Assembly (NCBI RefSeq): GCF_034427435.1 | Contig: NZ_JAXQNP010000004.1 | Location: 310,001-374,000, forward strand | Direction: 5' to 3' | Origin: Nitrospirillum sp034427435 | GTDB taxonomy: Bacteria; Pseudomonadota; Alphaproteobacteria; Azospirillales; Azospirillaceae | Length of the DNA stretch: 64,000 bases | In this document: one piece after another, positions 28,388 to 37,142 of the stretch | Numbering within the stretch: position 1 is the first letter of the stretch | Layout: each line of letters opens with the position of its first letter | The notes under the pieces: generated by a model | Databases searched by the model: none | The model's input: only the letters and a program-made list of their open reading frames with translations | What the model was told of the DNA's origin: nothing | Translations under genes and position numbers: made by a program

Positions 28388-29083
28388 TCAGACGTCGGCC
28401 GTCAATCGATAGCCAATGCCCATCTCGGTGCGGATGAGCCGGCCCCGGCCCGGCTCATCCCCCAGCTTCAGGCGCAACTGCCGCACATAGACGCGCAGAT
28501 ACTGCGGATCCACGGGCGCCTCCGCCTCGTCACGGATTTTGCGCAGGATGAAGTCGTGGGTCAGGATCTTGCCCCGATGTTCCGTCAGCACCCGCAGAAT
28601 TTTGAATTCCGTCGGTGACAGGCGGACCTCCACCCCGTCGCGATAGACGCGGTGCGCCACCAGGTCGATCTCCAGCGGTCCCACCCGCAGGCGGGCCTCG
28701 GTTCCCTTCATCTGATAGCTGTGTTTCAGCGCGACGCGCAGGCGCGCGGCCAGTTCCCCGACACTGAACGGCTTGGTCACATAGTCGTCGGCGCCCAGGT
28801 CCAGGGCCTTGATCTTGTCGTCCTCATGGTCGCGGACGGACAGCACCAGCACCGGCACCGGCGACGTGCGGCGGATTTCCGCCAGGACTTCGAAGCCGCT
28901 CATGTCGGGCAAGCCGAGGTCGAGGATGACGGCGTCGAAGCCGCCCTTTTCCAACCTGTCCAGTGCTGCCCTGCCCAGGCGCGCCTCCGTGACCTTGAAG
29001 TTGTGGCCACTGAGGCCCAGCCGCAGCAGGCGCTGGATCTGGGGCTCATCGTCAATGGCGAGGATGCTGGGGTTCAGGGACAT
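28388..29083 (-). CDS. kdpE: KdpE-like response regulator
   Basis: 231 residues from ATG 29083. It has an OmpR-type receiver (ILAIDDEPQIQRLLRLGL, phosphoacceptor D55 in VILDLGLPDMSGFEVL, KPF loop in DYVTKPFSVGELAARL) and a C-terminal winged helix (LSPTEFKILRVLTEHRGKILTH, RTEMGIGYRL). The sequence is most like KdpE, which activates the potassium P-type ATPase operon. It is divergent from a KdpD-like kinase, with 236 bp between the starts. No kdpFABC genes are in the window, so the target may lie elsewhere. Confidence 0.85.
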   Translation of the reverse strand: MSLNPSILAIDDEPQIQRLLRLGLSGHNFKVTEARLGRAALDRLEKGGFDAVILDLGLPDMSGFEVLAEIRRTSPVPVLVLSVRDHEDDKIKALDLGADDYVTKPFSVGELAARLRVALKHSYQMKGTEARLRVGPLEIDLVAHRVYRDGVEVRLSPTEFKILRVLTEHRGKILTHDFILRKIRDEAEAPVDPQYLRVYVRQLRLKLGDEPGRGRLIRTEMGIGYRLTADV

Positions 29084-29094
29084 CGTCAGGCTGG

Positions 29095-29135
29095 GATTTT
29101 CCTGGGGCCGAATTTTCCTGGGGCCGGGGGGGGGG
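29095..29135. repeat. 16-bp tandem duplication followed by a run of ten G
   Basis: Two copies of (G/A)ATTTTCCTGGGGCCG occupy 29095-29126 and run into ten consecutive G at 29126-29135, all in the kdpE/kinase spacer. A G10 tract here is prone to slippage and could alter promoter spacing; it may also be miscounted. Confidence 0.7.
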
Positions 29136-29319
29136 CAGGGGCTTCGCCGGGGCCTAAAGCGCCGGGGGTGGCTCAGGAACTCGTTGACAAGTGGGGGGGC
29201 GCGATCGCGTTCATGGTGATGGCGGAGCGCGCGCACCATTGCAATGATGGGCGATTGTTTTGGGCGCGGCAAATTGTCTGGGGCCGGTTGAAGACGGAAG
29301 GCCCGTATGTGGGAATGAC

Positions 29320-30894
29320 ATGGACGATACCCAAGTAAAAGTGGAAACAGTGGCGGCATCCGGTGCCCCCCGGATATTTGCGGCAGCCCCTCGGAGATTG
29401 CTGGCGCGGTTGCCGAGCTTGCTTGGGCCCTACATCATCAGTTTCGCCATGGTGCTGGTGGCCACCGGTGTCGCGTCCCTGGCGCACCGGTTGGTGGCAC
29501 CCGCCAGCCTCGCCACCATCTACTTGAGCGCCGTGGTTTTCAGCGCCTTGCGCTATGGCTGGGGGCCGTCCCTGGCGACCAGCATCCTCAGCATCACCGC
29601 CTGGGATTTCCTGTTCATCCCGCCGGTTTATCATTTTGAGGTCGGCAGCCCGGAAGACCTGGTGGCCATGGTGCTGTTCTGCGTCGTGGCCGTGGTGGTC
29701 AGCGATCTGGTGTCCCAGATCAGAAACAAGACGGCCACCATCAAGTCGCAGGCGGACACCACGGCCGCGCTGTTCGCCTTTTACCGCGAGATCACCAGCG
29801 TCGACACGGCGGAGGCGTTGAGCCGCACCATCGCCCGGCAGGTGGCCGGCCTGCTGGCCGGTCATGCCGCCTTGCTGTGGTCGGGGTCCGACGACATCAT
29901 CACCGGGGGCGAACCGGTGTCCGGCGCGGTGTCGGACGCTGAATTGCGGGACCTGATGGTGCAGTGGCAGGCTGAGCAGGCGGCCGGCCTGCGGCCACGG
30001 CCACTGTGCAAGCTGGGGGCGTGCCTGGTTCCGCTGTGGGCGTCGGGGGTGCTGCTGGGGGTGTTGGCCGTCTTCCGGCCGGCCAAATCGCCCTTTCTGC
30101 CCGCTGAGTTCGACCTGTTGCGCTCCCTGGGCGATCAGGCCGCCCACGCGGCGGAGCGGGTGCGCCTGACAGCGCAGGTGCGGCAGGTGCAAGCCCAGGC
30201 GGAGACGGAGCGTTTGCGCAACGCGCTGCTCACCTCCATTTCCCACGATCTGCGCACGCCCCTGTCCACCATCATGGGGGTCCATTCCGTGTTGCTGGAT
30301 CCGGAGGCGGCCAACAGCCCTGCGGAACGGCAGGAGCTGCTGGCCGGCGCTCAGGAAGAGGCGGACCGCCTCGACCGCTTCATTGGCAACCTGTTGGACA
30401 TGACGCGGCTGGAGGCCGGCGGGCTGCGGTGCAAGCGTGAGGCGGTGGATGTGTCGGATGTGATGGACGCCGCCCTGGAACGGGTGGGCGCCGCGCTGGC
30501 AGGGCGGCCGCTTGCCATCGCCGTGGCCCCGGACCTGCCCATGGTCATGGCCGACTACCTGCTGATGGAACAGATCCTGTTCAACCTCCTCGACAATGCC
30601 CTGAAGCACACGCCGCCGGGCACCGCCCTGGCCGTTTCGGCGATGGCCCAAGGCGGGCTGGTGGAAATCAGCATCGGGGATGAGGGGCCGGGCATCCCAC
30701 CGGATGCCCTGGAGGCGATTTTCGACAAATTCAGCCGCCTGCGGGCTGGTGACGCCAAGCGGACCGGCACCGGCCTGGGGCTGGCCATATGCCGGGGGTT
30801 CGCCCAGGCCATGGGCGGCGGCATTTCCGCCGATAACAGGCCCGGCGGCGGTGCGGTGTTCCGCCTGTGGTTGCCGGCCTGCACCCCCTCTTGA
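29320..30894 (+). CDS. KdpD-like sensor histidine kinase lacking the N-terminal KdpD/USP domains
   Basis: 524 residues from ATG 29320. Four membrane segments of the DUF4118 type occupy about residues 32-130 (LGPYIISFAMVLVATGVA through LVAMVLFCVVAVVVSDLV). A GAF-like region follows, then the kinase core: H309 in SISHDLRTPLSTIMG, N box FNLLDNALKHTPPG, and G boxes GDEGPGIPPDALEAIF and GTGLGLAICRGF. Classical KdpD is about 900 residues with cytoplasmic KdpD and USP domains before the membrane part; these are absent, so it may sense differently. A hairpin ends the gene. Confidence 0.85.
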   Translation: MDDTQVKVETVAASGAPRIFAAAPRRLLARLPSLLGPYIISFAMVLVATGVASLAHRLVAPASLATIYLSAVVFSALRYGWGPSLATSILSITAWDFLFIPPVYHFEVGSPEDLVAMVLFCVVAVVVSDLVSQIRNKTATIKSQADTTAALFAFYREITSVDTAEALSRTIARQVAGLLAGHAALLWSGSDDIITGGEPVSGAVSDAELRDLMVQWQAEQAAGLRPRPLCKLGACLVPLWASGVLLGVLAVFRPAKSPFLPAEFDLLRSLGDQAAHAAERVRLTAQVRQVQAQAETERLRNALLTSISHDLRTPLSTIMGVHSVLLDPEAANSPAERQELLAGAQEEADRLDRFIGNLLDMTRLEAGGLRCKREAVDVSDVMDAALERVGAALAGRPLAIAVAPDLPMVMADYLLMEQILFNLLDNALKHTPPGTALAVSAMAQGGLVEISIGDEGPGIPPDALEAIFDKFSRLRAGDAKRTGTGLGLAICRGFAQAMGGGISADNRPGGGAVFRLWLPACTPS

Positions 30895-31221
30895 TAACCC
30901 GTCGCCGTCCTGGGCATCGCCCGGGGCGGGCGGCTCATCCGGGCGATGCTCAATTCGTCTGGCCGCCACCGCGGCCGTCGAGGGCGCGCAGGGCGCTTGC
31001 TTGACATCTGCCGCCATAGATTTCCGGCCGTTACCCCGGCTTCAACCGCAGGGAAATGAGCGAAGGGCATAAGGGGCGGCGGCCGAACTATCGGAAGTTA
31101 TACATTATGCAATGTTCACAGGCCCGCATCGAAACTGAAACGGAGACAACGGACAAGCCCCTTCGAACAACAGCTGGCGCACATCGAACGCAGCCAGCGC
31201 CGATGATGAAGGAGCGAGGGG
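30895..31221. promoter_or_regulatory. 327-bp region before the TonB receptor gene
   Basis: The left part holds the kinase terminator. The rest must carry the TonB receptor promoter. A TTGACA lies near 31001 and an AT-rich TTATACATTATGC word near 31098, but they are not at one promoter spacing. No riboswitch such as a cobalamin element could be recognised. Confidence 0.35.
30911..30952 (+). terminator. Hairpin after the KdpD-like kinase gene
   Basis: TGGGCATCGCCCGG (30911-30924) pairs with CCGGGCGATGCTCA (30939-30952) with one G-U wobble and a 14-base loop, 16 bp after the kinase stop. No U tract. Confidence 0.6.
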
Positions 31222-34002
31222 ATGATCGGCTTTGGTGGGGTGGGCGCGGGGCGCCGCCAGGCGCTTCATTGGACGGTAAGCGGTGCGGTGCTGCTGGCGC
31301 TGGTGGCGCCGATGGCGCAGGCGGCGGACGGGGCCGCCCCGGCGGATCAGCCGATGAGCGATGTGCTGGTCACGGGCGAGCGCGTGAGCGGCACCCAGCG
31401 GGCGCTGGACGAAAAGCGGGAAAGCACCGCCGTCACCAGCGTCATGTCGGCCGAGGAGATCGCGCAGCACCCGGGCGGCAATATCGTCGACATCATCACC
31501 CATCTGCCCGGCCTGTCGGCGTTCAGCGACATGGGGCTGGGCCAGGCGGCGACGGGGGAGCAGGAATACGTCTCCATCCGGGGCATCGACTCCTCCTACA
31601 ACGCCTACACGCTGAACGGCGTGCGGGTGCCGGCGGCCGATCCCAACAGCCGTGCCCTGTCGCTGAAAATGGTCGCGCCCTATGGCATCCAGGCGGTGAC
31701 GGTCAACAAGACCCCCACCGTTGACATGGACGGGGACAGCATCGGCGGCACCATCGACATCCGCACCCCGTCGGCCTTCGACTTCGCCGGTCCCATGACC
31801 AAGGTGACGATGCAAGGCGACTATGCCGACCTGGCCCACCAGACCGGGGCCGATGCCCTGGGCGGTGGCGGCCAGATCGAAACGGCCCAACGCTTCGCCA
31901 ACAACATCGGCCTGTACGCCACCGGCTATTTCACCCGCAAGAGCACGGCGGGCGAAACCGTGGAGGCCACCGGCTACGGGCCGACCCTGGCGTCAGAGGC
32001 GACGCAGACCGATTTCACCAAGGTCCACGGCCTGTCGGCGGCGGGCGTGCGCTACGACTATTATGAGGACCAAATCACCCGCTACGGCGGCAATTTCACC
32101 CTGGATAAGCAGGACCAGGACCAGCGCTACTACATTCTGGGCTCTTATTCCAAATACCAGGTCAAGGGGACCGACACCCAGCACAGCATCAACGGCGGCC
32201 AGACCTGCTATTACTGTAACGGCACGACCTTCAGCGAACAGGGCATCCTGCCCGGCACGTATTTCCAACTGCGCGACCAGAATGAGGAACTGTTGACCAC
32301 CAAGATCGGTGGGCGGAACGTCTGGGACCGGCTGACGGCCGACTATGATTTCTCCTACGGCTACAGCCGCATCGAACGGCCTAACTATGTCGAAGGCAGC
32401 GCCTATGGCGCCGTCGACACGACCGGGACCACCTCCTTCGACCTCAGCGATCCGGCCGCCACCAAGGTCACCTACGGCACGCCGGCGGACAAGGCCTACG
32501 CCCTGAGCCAGACCTCGGACCGGCTGTGGAAATTCCAGGGATCGGACAGCGCCCAGGAAAACACCATGTACAGCGGCAAGCTGAACCTGAACTACAGCGT
32601 CCAGCAGGGCATTCTGGACAATATCCGGGGTGGGCTCAGTCTCAGCCGGTCCGACCGCTACCAGTATCAGCACCAGTTCTTCGGCAACAATGGCGACAAC
32701 TTCGTCATCCTGGACTCCAGCGGCGCCGTGCGTCCCTACTACAACCCGGCGGGCCCGACGGTGCAGGCGCTGGCGGGGCGCAACCTGTCGTCCTTCCTGG
32801 ATGGCACCTACGCTGGCCAGTTCCGCGTCCTGGATCGCTCCACCTATGAGAACGGCGCCCTGCCGTACAAATACACCAGCCAGTATGGCCTGGACCCCAG
32901 CACCGGCAAGGTGACCGGCAATCCGGGCGCCTACACCTACAACGACTACATCCGCAACACGGTGTATGGGACGGAGGATATCTACGCCGCCTATGTCGAA
33001 GCGAATTTCCAGTACCGCGACCTGCGCGCGACAGTCGGAATGCGCTATGAGGACACCGATTTCGCCAGCCGGCAGTGGCAGGTGGACGGTGACGGCGGCG
33101 CCTGGAAAACCAGTTCCAACCATTATGGCGAGGTCCTGCCCAGCCTGATCCTGACCTACCGACCGGACGACGCCTTCGTTTACCGGGCTGCGGTGCGCCA
33201 GTCCTTCTCCCGCCCGGCGTTCGGCCTGATCGCCAGCCCGGTGACCATTTCCCGCAACGACGTCACCGGCCAGATCAACGGGATCAGCCAGGGCAACCCC
33301 AACCTGAAGCCGTCGGAGGCGACCAACTACGACCTGTCGGCCGAATATTACGGGCCCGACCAAATGGTGGTGGAGGTCAACGCCTATTATAAATCCATCC
33401 GCGACTTCATTTACGCCGCCAGTTCCTCTGGCGCCGCGCCCAGCGCCAATGTCGCCACCGCCAACAATGGCGGCATCGTCGTCAGCGAGTATGAGAACGG
33501 CGGCAACGCCGACCTGATGGGCCTGACCTTGGATGCCCGCCGCAAGCTGACGGAGCTGCCGGGCGTTTGGGGCGGCTTCGGCCTCGGCGGCTCGGTCACG
33601 GTGCAGCACAGCTCCGCCGACAGCCGGCGGCCCGACCACTTCGGCCGCGACACCTGGCTGCCGCGCGCGCCGGAGCTGATGTACAACGTCGACCTGTTCT
33701 ATGAGAAGGACGGCCTGAAGGCCGACCTGTCCTTCCAGTACACGGGACTGCAGCTGGTGGGCCTGACCAGCAACAACCTCGACACCTACCTTCAGCCGGT
33801 GAAGAGCCTGGACTTCAGCGTCAGCTATCCCTTCGCCGGCGTGATGGTGACCTTGGCCGCCAAGAACCTGACGGACAATGTCCAGTTCTACAAAACCCTG
33901 GGTAAGACCACGCAGTACCTGGGCACGCAGGATGGCGGCGGCAACGGTTCCTACGTGGAAACCGGTCGCTTCATCACGCTGACCGCCGCCTATCAGTTCT
34001 GA
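31222..34002 (+). CDS. TonB-dependent outer-membrane receptor
   Basis: 926 residues; AAGGAGCGAGG precedes the ATG. The signal peptide is about residues 1-35 (VSGAVLLALVAPMAQAADG). A plug domain follows (DVLVTGERVSGTQRALDEKR, VDIITHLPGLSAFSDMG, EYVSIRGIDSSYNAYTLNGV), then a 22-strand-type barrel ending FITLTAAYQF with a terminal Phe. The plug/barrel pattern is that of the Caulobacter/Xanthomonas type of TonB receptor often used for glycans or other large nutrients. CYYCNG in an extracellular loop may form a disulfide. No linked enzyme gene defines the ligand. Confidence 0.9.
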   Translation: MIGFGGVGAGRRQALHWTVSGAVLLALVAPMAQAADGAAPADQPMSDVLVTGERVSGTQRALDEKRESTAVTSVMSAEEIAQHPGGNIVDIITHLPGLSAFSDMGLGQAATGEQEYVSIRGIDSSYNAYTLNGVRVPAADPNSRALSLKMVAPYGIQAVTVNKTPTVDMDGDSIGGTIDIRTPSAFDFAGPMTKVTMQGDYADLAHQTGADALGGGGQIETAQRFANNIGLYATGYFTRKSTAGETVEATGYGPTLASEATQTDFTKVHGLSAAGVRYDYYEDQITRYGGNFTLDKQDQDQRYYILGSYSKYQVKGTDTQHSINGGQTCYYCNGTTFSEQGILPGTYFQLRDQNEELLTTKIGGRNVWDRLTADYDFSYGYSRIERPNYVEGSAYGAVDTTGTTSFDLSDPAATKVTYGTPADKAYALSQTSDRLWKFQGSDSAQENTMYSGKLNLNYSVQQGILDNIRGGLSLSRSDRYQYQHQFFGNNGDNFVILDSSGAVRPYYNPAGPTVQALAGRNLSSFLDGTYAGQFRVLDRSTYENGALPYKYTSQYGLDPSTGKVTGNPGAYTYNDYIRNTVYGTEDIYAAYVEANFQYRDLRATVGMRYEDTDFASRQWQVDGDGGAWKTSSNHYGEVLPSLILTYRPDDAFVYRAAVRQSFSRPAFGLIASPVTISRNDVTGQINGISQGNPNLKPSEATNYDLSAEYYGPDQMVVEVNAYYKSIRDFIYAASSSGAAPSANVATANNGGIVVSEYENGGNADLMGLTLDARRKLTELPGVWGGFGLGGSVTVQHSSADSRRPDHFGRDTWLPRAPELMYNVDLFYEKDGLKADLSFQYTGLQLVGLTSNNLDTYLQPVKSLDFSVSYPFAGVMVTLAAKNLTDNVQFYKTLGKTTQYLGTQDGGGNGSYVETGRFITLTAAYQF

Positions 34003-34028
34003 GTGGGTCCGTTCTGAGCACGAATGCG

Positions 34029-34053
34029 CTGGCCGCCCCTAGCGGGTGGCCAG
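34029..34053. terminator. Hairpin between the TonB receptor and mdcH (convergent genes)
   Basis: CTGGCCGCCC and GGGTGGCCAG pair (one G-U) around CTAGC; the loop contains the mdcH stop codon. It can serve both convergent genes. Confidence 0.5.
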
Positions 34054-34959
34054 CCAAGCCTGTACGCCGCTGATGGTGCGGAAGTCATCCACCGCCCGCA
34101 CATCGGCGTTGGGCAGGACGGCCCCGGCCATGTCGGCCAGGGCGCGGCCGGGTCCCAGTTCCAGCACCGTGGTCACGCCCCGTTCGCCCAGGGCATCCAG
34201 CACATCCGCCCAGGCGATGGTTTCCGCCACCTGGGCGGCCAGACCTGCCAGGGCTTGGCTGGGGTTGACGACCCGCCGGGCGCCGCTGGCTGTCATAAGG
34301 CCGAGGGCGGGGCGCGCCGCCGGCATCGCGGTCAAAGCGGCGGCGAACGGCGCCACCGCCCCGGCCAGGCGAGGGGTGTGGGAGGCCACGCGCACCGCCA
34401 TGGGGGCGGCCCGCGCCGCCCCTTGGTCCAAGGCCGCGGCGCAGAACGCCTCCGTCGCCGGCCGTGATCCGCCGACGACGAACAATTGGTCGGGGTTCAC
34501 GATGGCGATGGCGCAATCGAAGCGCCGGGCGAGGTCTTCGACAATGGCGCGGGGCAGGCCGCGCACATAGGCCAGTTGATCATCCGGCCCGCCGGCGGCG
34601 TCCATGGCGCGCGCCCGCTGGTCGACCAGGGCCAGGGTGTCGGCGGCGCTCCATACTTCGGCGACGCCCCAGGCCGCCATTTCGCCGACGCTGTAGCCCG
34701 CCACCAGGGTGTCTGCCGGCGCGCCCTCGGGGAACAGTGCCGTGGCGGTGGCCAGGGCGCGGGTCACGCACAGGATCTGCCCCTGCCGGTTGGCATGCAG
34801 GGCGTCGTCGGGCGCCGTTCGGCAGAACTCAACGGGATGCGCGCCCAGGACAGCGGCGGCGGCCGTGAAGACCGCCTGGGCGGCCGGCACCTCCGCCAGC
34901 GCATCGAAGGTGGCGCGATCCTGCCGGCCCTGGCCGGAGCAGAGCAGCGCCAGGGTCAT
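34039..34959 (-). CDS. mdcH: Malonate decarboxylase, malonyl-CoA:ACP transacylase subunit
   Basis: 306 residues from ATG 34959, which overlaps the mdcB stop as ATGA. It shows the acyltransferase fold: LALLCSGQGRQDRATFDAL at the N-terminus, the active-site serine elbow GYSVGEMAAWG, and the His region VASHTPRLAGAVAPF. GPGRALADMAG is near the end. MdcH loads malonyl groups onto the MdcC carrier protein to start the decarboxylation cycle. It is the last gene of the mdcACDEGBH operon. Confidence 0.92.
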   Translation of the reverse strand: MTLALLCSGQGRQDRATFDALAEVPAAQAVFTAAAAVLGAHPVEFCRTAPDDALHANRQGQILCVTRALATATALFPEGAPADTLVAGYSVGEMAAWGVAEVWSAADTLALVDQRARAMDAAGGPDDQLAYVRGLPRAIVEDLARRFDCAIAIVNPDQLFVVGGSRPATEAFCAAALDQGAARAAPMAVRVASHTPRLAGAVAPFAAALTAMPAARPALGLMTASGARRVVNPSQALAGLAAQVAETIAWADVLDALGERGVTTVLELGPGRALADMAGAVLPNADVRAVDDFRTISGVQAWLATR

Positions 34960-35804
34960 GCTTCCACCATTTCCGTGAACAGCGCCATGGCCAGCAGGTC
35001 GGCGCATCCCCCCGGGCTGAGGTTGCGGGCGACGAAATCCTGATGCACCGCCTTGGCCTGCCAGCGCCAGCGTGGGTGCCCCACGCCGCCGTCGCGCAGG
35101 AAGCCGCGCGCGGCGTCACGGGCGAACGCCAAGCCCTCGGTCCCGCCCCGATACAGCAGGTTGCTGTCGTCCACGGCCCCGATCAGCGCCATGCAGGCGT
35201 GCACGCGGGCCGCTTCCTCATTGTCCGGCGCCAAGCGGCGCCCTTCGGCCAAGGCGGGGCGGGCGACGTCATAAACGGCGGGCATACCGGCGGCGGCCTC
35301 TTCCCGGGCGCCGCCCACGCGATACCGGCGCGCCACCACGCCGCCATGGCTGTCGGTTTCCTGCGGCGTGGCGGTGATCTCGGCGCCCCAGCGCTGGGCG
35401 ATCATGGCACCCAGGGACCCCTGCCAGGGGCGGGACATGGCCAGGCCCGCCGCCGCCGACAACAAGCCCAGCCCGAAGATGGCGCCGCGGTGGGTGTTCA
35501 CCCCGCCCGTGGCCTTGCGCATCGCCCGTTCCGCCTCCATCCCGATTTGGCGCAGCCGGTCCATGCCGGCATCGGCGGCGCCGGCCTCCGCCAAGGCGGT
35601 GAAGTAGGGCTCCAGCGTCCAGGCGCTGAGGCGCAGCAGGTCGGCGTCCATGTCGCGGTGCGCGCCGGTGTCGATGTGGCTGACCAGGCCGGGCTTGGGC
35701 CAGGTTTCCACCTCCAGGATCAAGGCTTGGGCCGCCTGCCGCCCGATCCAGCGGGGATCCGTTCCCCGAATGTATGGCGTCCGTGTCTGGGGAAGGGAGG
35801 TCAT
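34956..35804 (-). CDS. mdcB: Triphosphoribosyl-dephospho-CoA synthase
   Basis: 282 residues from ATG 35804. Conserved CitG/MdcB motifs are visible: ALILEVETWPKPGLVSHIDTGAH, TGGVNTHRGAIFGLGLL, DSHGGVVARRY and SPGGCADLLAMALF. It makes the 2'-(5''-triphosphoribosyl)-3'-dephospho-CoA precursor of the MdcC prosthetic group from dephospho-CoA and ATP. Start and stop overlap with mdcG (4 bp) and mdcH (ATGA), showing tight translational coupling. Confidence 0.93.
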   Translation of the reverse strand: MTSLPQTRTPYIRGTDPRWIGRQAAQALILEVETWPKPGLVSHIDTGAHRDMDADLLRLSAWTLEPYFTALAEAGAADAGMDRLRQIGMEAERAMRKATGGVNTHRGAIFGLGLLSAAAGLAMSRPWQGSLGAMIAQRWGAEITATPQETDSHGGVVARRYRVGGAREEAAAGMPAVYDVARPALAEGRRLAPDNEEAARVHACMALIGAVDDSNLLYRGGTEGLAFARDAARGFLRDGGVGHPRWRWQAKAVHQDFVARNLSPGGCADLLAMALFTEMVEA

Positions 35805-36427
35805 GGAAACACGCTTTCCCGTGGGAGCAGCGCTGTCGCGTCCGCCGTCTTGACCAGCAGGTCCGGCGCGTCCGACAGCCACTCGCGCCACTGCACGCCG
35901 GCGCCGGTGGGGGACAGCAGCTCGGCATCCAGGCGCATCGGCGCCTCGGCCGCGATCTCGGCCAGCGCGGTCGTCAGCCGGGCGGCATCCGCCTGTGTCG
36001 GGCAGGAGATCACAAGATCCAGGTCTGACGTGGCTGTCAGATAGGGCAGCCCGGTCAAATGCTGCCACGCCAGGCTGCCGAAGCAGCGCCAGGCCGCTTC
36101 CCGGGACAGCAAGGCGTCGATGACCGCCTGCCAAGTATCCGGTGCCGCCGCGCGGGCGTCGCGCAGAAGGGGCGGTGGCGCCACCCAGCGGATCGCGTCC
36201 GGCGGGCAGGACAGGGCCAGGCGCTTTCGGCCCATGCCCGGCGGCAGCGGCAGGCCCAGGGGGATGGCCCCGGCCGGGTCGCCGCACAGCCGCCGCCGGA
36301 AGATGGCCGGCCGGCCAAAGTCCGCCCAGTCCAGCACCGCGTCCTCAAGCCCCGCCACATGACCGCGCCAGGCGGCGGGGGTGAGGTAGGCCAGGTCGTG
36401 GCGTCGGGCGGTGGCGGGGTCAGCCAT
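35801..36427 (-). CDS. mdcG: Phosphoribosyl-dephospho-CoA transferase (holo-ACP synthase)
   Basis: 208 residues from ATG 36427 (MADPATARRHDLAYLTP). It attaches the prosthetic group to MdcC. The nucleotidyltransferase-type signature LTATSDLDLVISCPT and the GSLAWQHLTGLPYL segment are typical of MdcG. An in-frame ATG at 36514 would place extra, family-unlike residues inside mdcE. It overlaps mdcE by 8 bp and mdcB by 4 bp. Confidence 0.92.
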   Translation of the reverse strand: MADPATARRHDLAYLTPAAWRGHVAGLEDAVLDWADFGRPAIFRRRLCGDPAGAIPLGLPLPPGMGRKRLALSCPPDAIRWVAPPPLLRDARAAAPDTWQAVIDALLSREAAWRCFGSLAWQHLTGLPYLTATSDLDLVISCPTQADAARLTTALAEIAAEAPMRLDAELLSPTGAGVQWREWLSDAPDLLVKTADATALLPRESVFP

Positions 36428-37142
36428 GGGCCAGCGCCAGTCGTTCCACTTCCTGCGCGATGGTGGCGGCCTTCTGCCGGCCGCCCCGGTCCAATCCCCA
36501 CCGCGCCCGGTCATCCCCCGCCGCGGGTCGGGCGAGCACGGCCTTCAACTGCTCGCTCAGCGGCTGGGCCGGATCCCAGATTTCCGCGATGGCGCCGGTG
36601 GCGAACAAGTTGTCCAGGCCGGGCGCAAAGACCGGCGTGGTGGCCGCCTTTTCCTTCAGCACGTCGACCGACAGCTTGGTCACCCGCGCCATGGAGGGCA
36701 GGTCCATGACCTCGGGCCAGGCGCCGGGCAGGGCCACCAGTTCCCCACAGGCCAGGGCGGTGGCGATGAAAGCGCCGGCGGCACTGCCGCCGTACAGCAG
36801 GCCGATGGTCCGGTGGCCTGCCCGCTCCGCCTGCCACAACGCCTTCGCGAGATGGGCCAGCGTCTCGCTGAGCCCCATCAATTCATCGCGGCGGCTCATC
36901 CTCTGGCTGCCGGAATCAACCAGGAACAGCAGCGGCGCCGGGTCAGGCCGCGCGGCGATGGCCAGGATGCGGCCGGCTAGGGTCAGGGCCTCGTCCACGC
37001 CGGGATAGGTTTTGCCGGTGATGCCGACGACATCCACCGTCGTCTGCCCGTCAACCTGGCCGCTACCGGCCAGAAGGCCGGCCTCCTCGGTCACCTGGTG
37101 GCCGGCGGGGAACAGCGAGGTGAGGATTTCAGCGGGCTGCAT
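36420..37142 (-). CDS. mdcE: Malonate decarboxylase gamma subunit
   Basis: 240 residues from ATG 37142 (MQPAEILTSLF); an ATG two codons earlier is also possible. It is the second half of the carboxyltransferase-like decarboxylase pair: FLVDSGSQRMSRRDELMGL, GLLYGGSAAGAFIATALACG and LPSMARVTKL. With MdcD it decarboxylates malonyl-S-MdcC to acetyl-S-MdcC. Overlaps mdcD by 14 bp. Confidence 0.93.
   Translation of the reverse strand: MQPAEILTSLFPAGHQVTEEAGLLAGSGQVDGQTTVDVVGITGKTYPGVDEALTLAGRILAIAARPDPAPLLFLVDSGSQRMSRRDELMGLSETLAHLAKALWQAERAGHRTIGLLYGGSAAGAFIATALACGELVALPGAWPEVMDLPSMARVTKLSVDVLKEKAATTPVFAPGLDNLFATGAIAEIWDPAQPLSEQLKAVLARPAAGDDRARWGLDRGGRQKAATIAQEVERLALAHG

Noticed and set aside
28388..30894. 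Complete Kdp potassium system.
   Set aside because: No kdpF, A, B or C gene is present in the window.
29173..31017. 614-residue minus-strand frame opposite the KdpD-like kinase gene.
   Set aside because: Opposite-strand shadow of a well-supported kinase.
30953..31221. Cobalamin or other riboswitch before the TonB receptor.
   Set aside because: No conserved B12-box or other known riboswitch core could be found.
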